A DNA stretch of 6,868 bases from Lachnoclostridium phytofermentans (GCA_003526525.1 DPVV01000615.1:1-6868); one strand, 5' to 3'; positions 1 through 5,974 are shown, counted from the stretch's first letter. Numbers and translations are program-made. Notes: generated by a model not told the origin, from the sequence alone.

Positions 1-44
1 TATAAAATTTGTTATAAAAAATTCACACATCATACATAAATATT

Positions 45-53
45 TGGTATAAT
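45..53 (+). promoter_or_regulatory. Extended -10 promoter of the foldase gene
   Basis: A perfect TATAAT lies at 48-53, preceded by TG and one base (45-47), which gives an extended -10 element. No good -35 hexamer sits 16-18 bp upstream (25-30 reads ACACAT), and the extended -10 would compensate for that. Transcription would begin near position 60 and leave a leader of roughly 85 nt before the foldase start. This is inferred from sequence alone. Confidence 0.5.
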
Positions 54-116
54 TACAAGTACAAGTATTTCATACCTTGTCCCGATTCTAAAAAAACCAT
101 AAGGGGAGTCGCGCGT

Positions 117-143
117 ATGAAGGGAAGCATAAAGGGAGGATAA
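117..143 (+). CDS. Putative 8-codon leader ORF upstream of the foldase gene
   Basis: An ATG at 117-119 opens a short frame reading MKGSIKGG and stopping with TAA at 141-143, one base before the foldase ATG at 145. It has its own Shine-Dalgarno-like AAGGGGAG at 101-108 with an 8-nt spacer, and its last codons (AAG GGA GGA) form the Shine-Dalgarno sequence of the foldase gene. Ribosomes ending here would sit on the foldase start, so translational coupling is possible. The peptide has no recognisable family, and eight codons could be chance. There is no run of one amino acid that would suggest classical attenuation. Confidence 0.35.
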   Translation: MKGSIKGG

Positions 144-144
144 C

Positions 145-1350
145 ATGGAAAAAGAAAAAGAACCCGTAATGAGTATGAGCAAGGAACGAAAAATAGCTCG
201 AAAAAAAGAAATTGAACAAATGAAGCGAAATGCTATAATTTCAAAGATTGTATCAATCTGCGTTGTCGCTGTGTTGTGTGTTGGTCTAGTATCCTATATT
301 GGATATAGTATTCATCGTAAAGCAACCAGAGTTACACCTAACAGCAATTTCAGTGCACAATTAAATGACAAAGGGTTTATCGATGGGGTGGATGCATCCT
401 CTTTACTTACTCTAGTGGATTATAAAACAATCAAAGCTCCATTATCTGAAATAGAATACAGTGATGAATCTGTTGCGAAAGATATTGAGAAAGCAGTAGA
501 AGCGAAAAAGACATTAAATAAAGAAACAGATGCTGCTATTGCAAATGGTAACATTGTTAACATAGACTATGTTGGTACTGTTGACGGCAAAGAATTTGAA
601 GGTGGCAATACAAACGAAGAAGGAACTGATTTAAAAATCGGATCTAAAACTTATGTTGAGGGTTTTGAAGAACAGTTAATCGGCCATAAGATTGGTGATG
701 AGGTAACTGTAAAAGTAACCTTCCCAAGTGATTATAAAAATGAAGAATTAGCTGGTAAAGATGCAGAGTTTAAGGTTAAAATTAATGGAATTTATGATGT
801 TCCTGAATTTACAGATGCCTTTGTAAAAGAAAATTTATCTGAGCAAGCATCGAATGTTGAAGATTACAAGAAATACTTAAAAGATACAAATTATGCTACT
901 AACTTAACTAATTATATCGTGAAGTATTTAGCAGATAACACTACTGTAACAAGTTATCCAGAAAAGTATGTGAAACAATCAAAGAGCCTTCTGAAATTTA
1001 GTGAACAAAGCTACTATAACTCTATGAATCAATATTATATTGAAAATTTAGGTACACCAGCTTATAAAAGCTTTGAAGAATATACTGGCGTGTCTGAAAA
1101 GGAATACGATAAGTCCTTAATAGAGCCAGCAGAAAAACAAGTAAAAGCTGCTTTAATCTATCAGGCTATCCTTGAAAAAGAAGGTGTAACCGTAACAGAA
1201 GACGATTATATTGCTTACTTAGAAACTCAAGGTCAAACAAAAGAAGACTTTGATAATCAGGTAGAAATCTATGGTAAGAATTATAAACTTCAGGAAATGG
1301 TGAAGATAAAAGCCCTTGATATAGTAAAAGGGATGATTACCGTAGAATAA
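145..1350 (+). CDS. Membrane-anchored FKBP/trigger-factor-like peptidyl-prolyl isomerase
   Basis: Predicted extracytoplasmic foldase that would isomerise prolyl bonds in secreted or cell-wall proteins. The 401-residue product has a charged, lysine-rich cytoplasmic N-terminus (1-29), one hydrophobic anchor (about 30-54) and no lipobox, so it should be a type II membrane protein with its bulk outside. An FKBP domain follows at about 135-217 (GNIVNIDYVGTVDGKEF, then VEGFEEQLIGHKIGDEV and the closing AEFKVKINGIYDVPEF). The rest, 220-401, is helical and resembles the C-terminal chaperone arm of trigger factor. The ribosome-binding N-terminal domain of cytosolic trigger factor is absent and replaced by the anchor, so this should not be called tig. 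The ATG is 4 nt after AGGGAGGA (133-140), a near-perfect ribosome binding site. The gene is monocistronic and converges on the M50 gene, sharing a terminator hairpin. The domain call is solid; the natural substrates are unknown. Confidence 0.87.
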   Translation: MEKEKEPVMSMSKERKIARKKEIEQMKRNAIISKIVSICVVAVLCVGLVSYIGYSIHRKATRVTPNSNFSAQLNDKGFIDGVDASSLLTLVDYKTIKAPLSEIEYSDESVAKDIEKAVEAKKTLNKETDAAIANGNIVNIDYVGTVDGKEFEGGNTNEEGTDLKIGSKTYVEGFEEQLIGHKIGDEVTVKVTFPSDYKNEELAGKDAEFKVKINGIYDVPEFTDAFVKENLSEQASNVEDYKKYLKDTNYATNLTNYIVKYLADNTTVTSYPEKYVKQSKSLLKFSEQSYYNSMNQYYIENLGTPAYKSFEEYTGVSEKEYDKSLIEPAEKQVKAALIYQAILEKEGVTVTEDDYIAYLETQGQTKEDFDNQVEIYGKNYKLQEMVKIKALDIVKGMITVE

Positions 1351-1356
1351 TAAAAA

Positions 1357-1403
1357 AGGAGTGCCGCTCCATAGCTATGAATTAGCTATTTTGTGGCACT
1401 CCT
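1357..1403. terminator. Bidirectional intrinsic terminator between the foldase and M50 genes
   Basis: AGGAGTGCC (1357-1365) is perfectly complemented by GGCACTCCT (1395-1403). The stem continues by two pairs (one a G-U on the plus strand) and, after a small internal loop, by a second 7-bp stem, ATAGCTA/TAGCTAT (1371-1377/1383-1389), with loop TGAAT. Read on the minus strand it is followed by six Ts (1351-1356 are TAAAAA on plus, with 1357 also A), giving a good terminator for the M50 gene. On the plus strand the tail ATTTATATT is weaker, but it lies only 7 bp after the foldase stop, so it probably serves both genes. Confidence 0.85.
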
Positions 1404-1446
1404 ATTTATATTCCTTGCAAGTATTAGTTCATGAGTTTCATAATCA

Positions 1447-2676
1447 CTACTCCTTGTATTCCGTATTACTAGTTTCTTTCTCCTGAAATGTTAATATGTA
1501 ATCAACTTCAGCTTCCTGCTTGCAAGCAGAGAATTCCATTGCACGATAAAACATCCTTTGATATTGTGCAAGCACACATTCATTATTCTTTGAGTATCTT
1601 TCATAAATAATTAACGTACGAAGTACGGGTGTACACATTTTATTCATCCTTAGTTTTTCTGCCATGTTCTCATAAAAGGTTTTTATGCAATCTGGGTCAG
1701 CCTGACAAATTATTAGTAGATATAGCCGTTCACTATCAATTCTAATCTTTTTACATAGTAGCATATTATGATAGGATTCTTCCATCCTCGCTAACAACTC
1801 TTCTGCTTTATCAAGTTCTCTTTCCTTTAGATACTTACTATACAATATCCATTCTAGATAATAATTTAGTGGCTCAGACCATACCGCAGTTTCACTAAGT
1901 TTCAGATAATCCTCGCTGATGTCTTCTAATTTTTTTCCCTCAGAAAGCCATGCATTACATTCTAATTGCTTAAAAAAAGCTTCCTTCGCTGTGTTATCTC
2001 TTCTGATAGCTAATAAATTTGCACCATCATTATTTGATCCTGGTAGTTGAAATGGAACTAAATTAAGAATAGTTACAATCATCCCATAACTGAAGAAAAC
2101 AAATGATATATTTTGAAGCAGTGGTGATGAAGTTCGTTTAAAAAGTAAAACAGCAAATATCGACGCAAGAAGGGTCGCTATTCCTCCACCTGCATGATAT
2201 AAAAAAGACGGAGAATCCAAAGTCCAATTAGGAGGGGGCTTCATCAAACATTGTCCACTTGTACCTGGAATCTTCCGTTTCTCAATCTTATATTTATTAT
2301 CTTCTTTAACAATGCAATAAGAAAAAACACGAAACAATTGAAAACGATAAGAGGTTATGATTCCTCCAACGAAATGTCCTGCTTCGTGTATCACAATTAA
2401 TAAAATTCTATCCAACCATATAAAAAGAATCGCGATTAACCAAAACTTCGAATTCACTTCCGAACGCAAAGTCCTATTTGCAATTAATCCAACGGCAATC
2501 CCTAATATTGTGCATGTAAGAAAATAAAGTATACTGTTTCTTAACTGTTTCTTATCCTTTGTATTACGACGTATGAATAACTCATTCACGTACTCTTTCG
2601 TCCACAAAGGAATTTCTTTGATGGAGCACACCCCCTTTTTTTTGGCGAATGAATCATTGAAAAATCTTTTCAACAA
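1447..2676 (-). CDS. M50 (site-2 protease-like) membrane metallopeptidase
   Basis: Predicted zinc-dependent intramembrane protease. In the 409-residue reading, hydrophobic segments lie at about 48-66, 77-99, 162-180 and 190-208. The zinc motif HEAGH is at 97-101 at the end of the second segment, and the third ligand motif, NLVPFQLPGSNNDG, is at 205-218. YHAGGGIATLLASI (160-173) fits the small-residue helix between them. All catalytic residues are present, so it should be active. The cytoplasmic C-terminus (about 225-395) is helical and cysteine-containing, perhaps TPR-like. The start is uncertain: the first in-frame candidate is TTG at 2676-2674 without a ribosome binding site, and no ATG occurs in frame between the upstream TAG and the first membrane segment. 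A Shine-Dalgarno-like AAGGGGGTG (2637-2629) lies inside the frame instead. The substrate is unknown; no adjacent sigma/anti-sigma pair or peptide-precursor gene was seen. It stands alone, terminated by the hairpin at 1357-1403. Confidence 0.8.
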   Translation of the reverse strand: MLKRFFNDSFAKKKGVCSIKEIPLWTKEYVNELFIRRNTKDKKQLRNSILYFLTCTILGIAVGLIANRTLRSEVNSKFWLIAILFIWLDRILLIVIHEAGHFVGGIITSYRFQLFRVFSYCIVKEDNKYKIEKRKIPGTSGQCLMKPPPNWTLDSPSFLYHAGGGIATLLASIFAVLLFKRTSSPLLQNISFVFFSYGMIVTILNLVPFQLPGSNNDGANLLAIRRDNTAKEAFFKQLECNAWLSEGKKLEDISEDYLKLSETAVWSEPLNYYLEWILYSKYLKERELDKAEELLARMEESYHNMLLCKKIRIDSERLYLLIICQADPDCIKTFYENMAEKLRMNKMCTPVLRTLIIYERYSKNNECVLAQYQRMFYRAMEFSACKQEAEVDYILTFQEKETSNTEYKE

Positions 2677-2776
2677 ATCAAAGACCGTAGATAAATTGTA
2701 ATTCTCATCCTATATATATACCTTTTCACTAATTAGTATGCTCTTTTTGCCACGTTCCTCACATATCCAAGTTTAT

Positions 2777-3007
2777 TTATAACTTCGTAGCCAATTCAAA
2801 TGCTAAGAATCCTACTTTCCTTCTCATCTAGTTTAACTAAATTACGATAACAGCCATCGGTGGTCCATACTTTACCGTATAACTATAATGATGTTTGGAT
2901 AGTATTTCTTTAAATATATGGATTCCTTTATTATTAACTTTAATTTCATCGGATACCGGCATATAGTGATAACTAGATCCCTCATCACGTACAGCCGCAG
3001 TTGGTCC
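2777..3007 (-). pseudogene. Nucleoside (uridine) phosphorylase remnant, PNP_UDP family
   Basis: Read on the minus strand from 3007, the frame gives GPTAAVRDEGSSYHYMPVSD and continues EIKVNNKGIHIFKEILSKHH up to SYTVK near 2870. This matches the phosphate/ribose-binding RDEG(T/S)SYHY segment of Firmicute uridine/nucleoside phosphorylases. A frameshift follows, and the next frame (2870-2799) reads VWTTDGCYRNLVKLDEKE, containing the family's WTTDG(I/C)YR motif. A second frame change near 2815 leads to VGFLAFELATKL and a TAA at 2779-2777, which looks like the family's C-terminal helix. The N-terminal half (about 150 residues) and roughly 80-100 residues between WTTDGCYR and the C-terminus are missing, and a TGA sits at 3010-3008. 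The gene is clearly dead. The intact enzyme would cleave nucleosides with phosphate to give a base and ribose-1-phosphate. Confidence 0.75.
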
Positions 3008-3027
3008 TCAACCTCCATATTTTTTAA

Positions 3028-3064
3028 ACAAAAAGAGAGATAGAACTTTTATTCTACCTCTCTT
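3028..3064 (-). terminator. Orphan intrinsic terminator, minus strand
   Basis: The 13-nt arms at 3033-3045 and 3052-3064 pair across a 6-nt loop. On the minus-strand RNA the single non-Watson-Crick position is a G-U pair, while on the plus strand it would be an A-C mismatch. On the minus strand the stem runs into TTTTTGTTT, a good U-tract; on the plus strand no U-tract follows. It therefore terminates minus-strand transcription, yet no minus-strand gene lies upstream of it now: a plus-strand promoter and gene occupy that side. Confidence 0.7.
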
Positions 3065-3096
3065 ACTACCTATATCATACCACAAAAACACTTTTT

Positions 3097-3111
3097 TTAC
3101 AAGACTTGTAA
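3097..3111. promoter_or_regulatory. Perfect 15-bp palindrome, candidate operator of the DUF6323 promoter
   Basis: TTACAAG (3097-3103), a central A, then CTTGTAA (3105-3111) form a perfect 7-1-7 inverted repeat. Its right arm contains the whole -35 hexamer of the promoter at 3106-3134, the classic position of a repressor site. It lacks a U-tract and is too short for a terminator. The cognate regulator is not identifiable from this window. Confidence 0.5.
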
Positions 3112-3134
3112 TGATTTTACAGTCGCCGTATAAT
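3106..3134 (+). promoter_or_regulatory. Sigma-A promoter of the DUF6323 gene
   Basis: TTGTAA (3106-3111) and a perfect TATAAT (3129-3134) are separated by exactly 17 bp. Transcription should begin near 3141, about 20 nt upstream of the start codon at 3163. This is the best sigma-A promoter in the window. Because the -10 overlaps the upstream in-frame ATG at 3133, that ATG would not be in the transcript. Confidence 0.75.
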
Positions 3135-3162
3135 GAGCTACTACAATCGAAAGGAGTGTTCT

Positions 3163-3705
3163 ATGGATAGTAATGTTTTTGAATTAATTCTATTACAAAA
3201 TAAGCAAAACGAACTGTCAACGCTTATATCCTGCAATGATAAAACGGAGCAATTTGGACTAATTTTAACGAATGAGGAAGCGGAAGAATTAATGGTATGT
3301 AGAAATGATAGCCTTAGAAAACACAAACGAGTGGAATTTAATAATAGTATCTTAGACAAACTAATCTTCGCATTTTGTGATTCGCAGTACATTAGCCAAG
3401 ATAACTATCTAGAACTCTTAGAAGAGCTTCAGGATATATTCTATGAATTTAAAAATGAATCCGAAGATAAATTGACCGACGACGAATTAATTACTTTTAT
3501 GAAAGAACAGTTTGAATCCGTGTGCTTTGGAGATATTGATTATCTCTCTGGTACCTGCCTTGAGAGATTTTGTACCGCCATACGAGCTGGATATGAAGGT
3601 TATAAAAAGACTGGTGGCTCTCATGAGTACGAGCATTTTTCAGAAGAAGCAAGATGGGATAAGGACCTCTATCTCGAAGTACTAAGGGAGTTGTGCTGGA
3701 GGTAA
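3163..3705 (+). CDS. DUF6323 family protein
   Basis: A 180-residue soluble protein of unknown function with no signal peptide or membrane segment. It resembles the DUF6323 family of Clostridia, which as I recall occurs beside DUF6179 genes, as here. Typical stretches are VEFNNSILDKLIFAFCDSQY (about 57-76), the acidic helix ELLEELQDIFYEFKNESEDK and the C-terminal RWDKDLYLEVLRELCWR. The protein is strongly acidic and helical, and carries five cysteines. ATG 3163 was chosen because AAAGGAG ends 6 nt upstream; the in-frame ATG at 3133 has no ribosome binding site and overlaps the promoter -10. The gene has its own promoter with a palindromic operator candidate. It is followed after 228 bp by the DUF6179 gene with no obvious terminator between them, so co-transcription is possible. 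No catalytic motif was recognised, and any function would be a guess. Confidence 0.78.
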   Translation: MDSNVFELILLQNKQNELSTLISCNDKTEQFGLILTNEEAEELMVCRNDSLRKHKRVEFNNSILDKLIFAFCDSQYISQDNYLELLEELQDIFYEFKNESEDKLTDDELITFMKEQFESVCFGDIDYLSGTCLERFCTAIRAGYEGYKKTGGSHEYEHFSEEARWDKDLYLEVLRELCWR

Positions 3706-3763
3706 TCATGTAATAAAAACCTTTCTTCCCTTTTATGAATGGAATTGTAACATTTTCCTCTCA

Positions 3764-3875
3764 GTACAAACTTTCGATGTGTAATGGTTATGAAAGAATA
3801 GGGTAGTTAGAAATATACTCTAACGAAAAGACAGAGTACAGATATACTCTAGCTTGTATTTTTATAAGTTTGTAC
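3764..3875. repeat. 112-bp element bounded by 10-bp inverted repeats
   Basis: GTACAAACTT (3764-3773) and AAGTTTGTAC (3866-3875) are perfect inverted copies, 92 bp apart, in the spacer between the two DUF genes. Inside, ATATACTCTA occurs twice (around 3814 and 3842), and two alternative 6-bp hairpins can form: GTTAGA/TCTAAC, or AGAGTA/TACTCT with loop CAGATA. The TCTAAC arm and the AGAGTA arm lie next to each other. It could be a structured leader of the DUF6179 mRNA, a small MITE-like element or chance in AT-rich DNA. No target-site duplication was recognised. Confidence 0.35.
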
Positions 3876-3933
3876 CTTTCAATCCTTAGTTAAATTTGAT
3901 ATGCGTAAATTTTCGCGAAGAAACGGAGTTAAC

Positions 3934-4776
3934 ATGGAATATAAAATAGAAGATTTGCTTCCAGTTGTGGCAAAGCTAACCGAGAAATATACTTCAAAAG
4001 AAAGTAGCTCTGTTACGTATGAGACAGCCAGAATGCTTATGGAAGCTGTTATTTATTGCTTGAACGAAGCTGAAGCTGAAAACGATTATTCATTAGTAGA
4101 AGAAAATCAACCAAACCTTACATTGTTATATGAACGAGGGTTAACTCTCGTGATAGAAAAGACGAAAGAAGCAAAAAATCTCTATGATAGTATCATAGAA
4201 AATTTTGAAGATTACGGTTGCGTGAATTACATTGATACTATTTTAAAGGGGATGCCTGCTTTCTTCACTCGCTATGACGCCAGATTTCAACCCCAAGACC
4301 ATATACTTACCTTAGACTATCCACTGATCATAGATTTTCCTAATCTTTGTGGAATTGATTTAATTTCAGCATACCTAAAAGGTATCCGCATAGAACAACA
4401 CTTCTTACATTGTTTTGATCGATTTGCTATTAGAAATCTATTAGTGAATATTTTACCTGATTATCAAACCCTTTATTTTGATAACCTATCTTACCCTGTT
4501 TTACTTAATGCATTAGGTCGCTGCATTGCTAAAAAACCATTAAAATCTCTGCTTTTAAAATATAGTGACTGTGATTTGATAAAAGCTTATTTTGAAGGGG
4601 ATGATGCTCGTGCTATGGAACAGAAAATAAAGCTGTTGATTCAAACGATAGTTTTACCACTGGAGGATGATATCGCACAGATTTATTTTGCTAAGGCAGC
4701 GAAAGATTATGCAGCAAGAATTCAAATTGGAATACAACATGGTACTCTTGATAGAATATTTCTTTGTAGTGTGTAA
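3934..4776 (+). CDS. DUF6179 family protein
   Basis: A 280-residue, mostly helical soluble protein of unknown function. The opening (MEYKIEDLLPVVAKLTEKYT, then SKESSSVTYETARMLMEAVIYCL) is typical of DUF6179 proteins as I know them: a helix, a serine-rich SSSV turn, then a helix leading to a catch-all hydrophobic segment. A later block (about 200-225, LNALGRCIAKKPLKSLLLKY) also fits the family. There is no signal peptide, membrane span or recognisable catalytic motif. ATG 3934 was chosen because ACGGAG lies 5-6 nt upstream; the in-frame ATG at 3901 has no ribosome binding site. It follows the DUF6323 gene in the same direction, a pairing I recall from other Clostridia, so the two products probably act together. 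The C-terminus ends just before a degenerate 18-bp repeat array; I cannot exclude that the tail is altered relative to relatives. The family call is moderate to good, the function unknown. Confidence 0.72.
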   Translation: MEYKIEDLLPVVAKLTEKYTSKESSSVTYETARMLMEAVIYCLNEAEAENDYSLVEENQPNLTLLYERGLTLVIEKTKEAKNLYDSIIENFEDYGCVNYIDTILKGMPAFFTRYDARFQPQDHILTLDYPLIIDFPNLCGIDLISAYLKGIRIEQHFLHCFDRFAIRNLLVNILPDYQTLYFDNLSYPVLLNALGRCIAKKPLKSLLLKYSDCDLIKAYFEGDDARAMEQKIKLLIQTIVLPLEDDIAQIYFAKAAKDYAARIQIGIQHGTLDRIFLCSV

Positions 4777-4804
4777 CTGATAAGTGTTAAGTGGATATTA
4801 TATA

Positions 4805-4912
4805 GGACATCGCGATTATATGTTTCCGCCATTGTATAGATTTCGCAATCATATAGTGTTTCGATATCATCTAGCGTTTCGACATCATCTAGTATTTCGA
4901 CATTATATTTGT
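4805..4912. repeat. Degenerate 18-bp tandem repeat array
   Basis: Consecutive 18-bp units begin with TTTC at 4823, 4841, 4859, 4877 and 4895, for example TTTCGATATCATCTAGCG (4859-4876) and TTTCGACATCATCTAGTA (4877-4894). A more decayed unit covers 4805-4822. The two central units are nearly identical and divergence increases outward. There are no unique spacers, so it is not a CRISPR. The period is six codons and both strands stay open: the plus strand would read repeated FR(Y/H)HL(A/V), the minus strand repeated VETLDD-like units. Neither reading has a start with a ribosome binding site. It lies between the DUF6179 stop and its terminator. Confidence 0.8.
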
Positions 4913-4978
4913 AAGTTATAGAAATTACTATTGTGTAAATCATAAAAATTATTATCTTGAAACCTAGTGCACTAATAT

Positions 4979-5037
4979 AGCTCACCAAAAAGGAAGTGAC
5001 TGTTTTAGTCCTATACTTTTTGGTGAGCTTTCTATTT
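4979..5037 (+). terminator. Strong terminator downstream of the DUF6179 gene
   Basis: AGCTCACCAAAAAG (4979-4992) and CTTTTTGGTGAGCT (5016-5029) form a perfect 14-bp stem. Inside the 23-nt loop, GACT/AGTC (4998-5001/5007-5010) can add a small hairpin. The plus-strand tail TTCTATTT is T-rich, whereas the minus-strand side reads ATATTAGTG, so it works mainly on the plus strand. It lies about 200 bp after the DUF6179 stop, which places the tandem repeats in the 3' part of that transcript. Confidence 0.72.
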
Positions 5038-5081
5038 AAGTAAAATATTAACCTAACATCTTCTAACTTCTTTCGTAACTA

Positions 5082-5135
5082 TTGATATTCACAAGGGCTA
5101 ATCTCACTTGTATGCATATGCATTTCAGCCTTCAT
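5082..5135 (-). pseudogene. 5' stub of a PHP-domain phosphoesterase gene
   Basis: On the minus strand, a perfect ribosome binding site (TGGAGG, 5 nt before the ATG at 5135-5133) precedes MKAEMHMHTSEISPCEYQ and a TAG. The segment HMHTSEISPC is the metal-binding opening motif of PHP-family phosphoesterases (consensus D-M-H-x-H-T-x-x-S-P-C-G), so this looks like the first 15 or so codons of such a gene whose remaining 200-plus codons are gone. The similarity stops after the cysteine, and the usual Gly does not follow. Asp before the first motif His is also not kept (Glu-Met-His here). An upstream hairpin, CTGCA/TGCAG, lies just before the ribosome binding site. It might still be translated as an 18-residue peptide, but a decayed stub is the simpler view. 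Confidence 0.55.
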
Positions 5136-5231
5136 AACAACCTCCAATTCCTGCACTTTTCATGCAGATAATAAGTTTGTGATAAAATGAATGCGATTAA
5201 TTTGTAATTATGAAATTCACACTCTTTGATA

Positions 5232-5909
5232 TCAATCTATTACTTTTTCTTCTTCCCCACTAAAAAACATCATGATAAAACCAACTAATAAGAACAAAGA
5301 ACTGATAATAATAGCCTTTTCTTGTAGCAACTTAACACTTACATTCCCAAGAATAGCTCCTACTACAAAGAATCCTATAATTGTAAAATACAATACTCCT
5401 CTGATCGCCGCTTTCTTCTCTTTCGTATATAGAAATTCACAAATGGATTGTGTTGCAGAACGAAGATTTCCAATACACATAGTTGTAGCAATCCCATTTC
5501 CATTAATCTTTCGAAAACTTTCCAGTTGGATTGCACAAGCAAATGAAGTAATGCTATTCGCCAATAGGTTTACACTCTGAGGCATAAAGCCGACAAGAAA
5601 CAATACTGCAGCCTCAAAAAGAATTGTAATTTGCCTCCAATGAATAACTTTTTTATCTTTTAGATGAAACTGTACCATATTGGCAAGTATTAGTCCTAGT
5701 GCAAACGCTATGACTGGGCAAAAATACTTCAGTGCAAGCTGCCAATTTCCTTCTGAAAGATTAACACCACATAATAAAATATTACCAGTCTGAGCATTTG
5801 CAAAGACCTTTCCACGGCATACATAAGAGTATGCATCCATAAATCCACCCGAAAGTGCTAATATTATCCCTAATTGTAATGATTCTGAAATCTGTTTCTG
5901 CTTTTGCAT
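5232..5909 (-). CDS. YoaK/DUF1275 family membrane protein
   Basis: A 225-residue polytopic membrane protein of the YoaK (DUF1275) family, whose transport or other function is not established. Family marks are GGFMDAYSYV (21-30), VFANAQTGNI (35-44) and TTMCIGNLRSA (142-152). Hydrophobic segments lie near 11-31, 61-81, 92-110, 114-130, 171-191 and 199-216, consistent with the usual six; the length is also normal for the family. The start was set at the ATG 5909-5907 because AAAGGA (5924-5919) lies 9 nt upstream. The ATG at 5918 abuts the same Shine-Dalgarno sequence with no spacer and would add only three residues. It is transcribed away from the MerR/TipA-type regulator, with a 470-bp gap. A TATAAT (5980-5975, minus) could be its -10, but the -35 is poor. 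No clear terminator follows. Confidence 0.88.
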   Translation of the reverse strand: MQKQKQISESLQLGIILALSGGFMDAYSYVCRGKVFANAQTGNILLCGVNLSEGNWQLALKYFCPVIAFALGLILANMVQFHLKDKKVIHWRQITILFEAAVLFLVGFMPQSVNLLANSITSFACAIQLESFRKINGNGIATTMCIGNLRSATQSICEFLYTKEKKAAIRGVLYFTIIGFFVVGAILGNVSVKLLQEKAIIISSLFLLVGFIMMFFSGEEEKVID

Positions 5910-5974
5910 GCTGACCATTCCTTTAAACTTCTTACTTATGAAGATTCTATGTATCTCTCATTTTATACGATTCT

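Noticed and set aside
3133..3162. Longer DUF6323 start at ATG 3133
   Set aside because: This ATG overlaps the promoter -10 TATAAT and has no Shine-Dalgarno sequence; ATG 3163 has AAAGGAG at the right distance.
3141..3392. Minus-strand open frame antisense to DUF6323
   Set aside because: No ribosome binding site or recognisable family; the plus-strand gene has a promoter, a ribosome binding site and family motifs.
3497..3709. Minus-strand open frame antisense to the DUF6323 3' half
   Set aside because: Composition and lack of a start signal mark it as a shadow of the real gene.
3901..3933. Longer DUF6179 start at ATG 3901
   Set aside because: No Shine-Dalgarno sequence upstream; ATG 3934 follows ACGGAG at a 5-6 nt distance and begins the family-like sequence.
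4823..4912. CRISPR array
   Set aside because: The units are contiguous 18-bp repeats without unique spacers, and no cas gene is nearby.
4823..4912. Replication iterons
   Set aside because: Eighteen-bp tandem repeats would suit iterons, but there is no rep gene, DnaA-box cluster or other plasmid gene in the window.
4722..4988. Minus-strand 88-codon open frame across the repeat array
   Set aside because: It would start at a TTG inside the terminator stem without a ribosome binding site and overlaps the DUF6179 3' end. The open frame is explained by the 18-bp period of the repeats and AT-rich chance.
5272..5580. Plus-strand open frame inside yoaK
   Set aside because: It is fully antisense to a recognised YoaK/DUF1275 gene and has no independent support.
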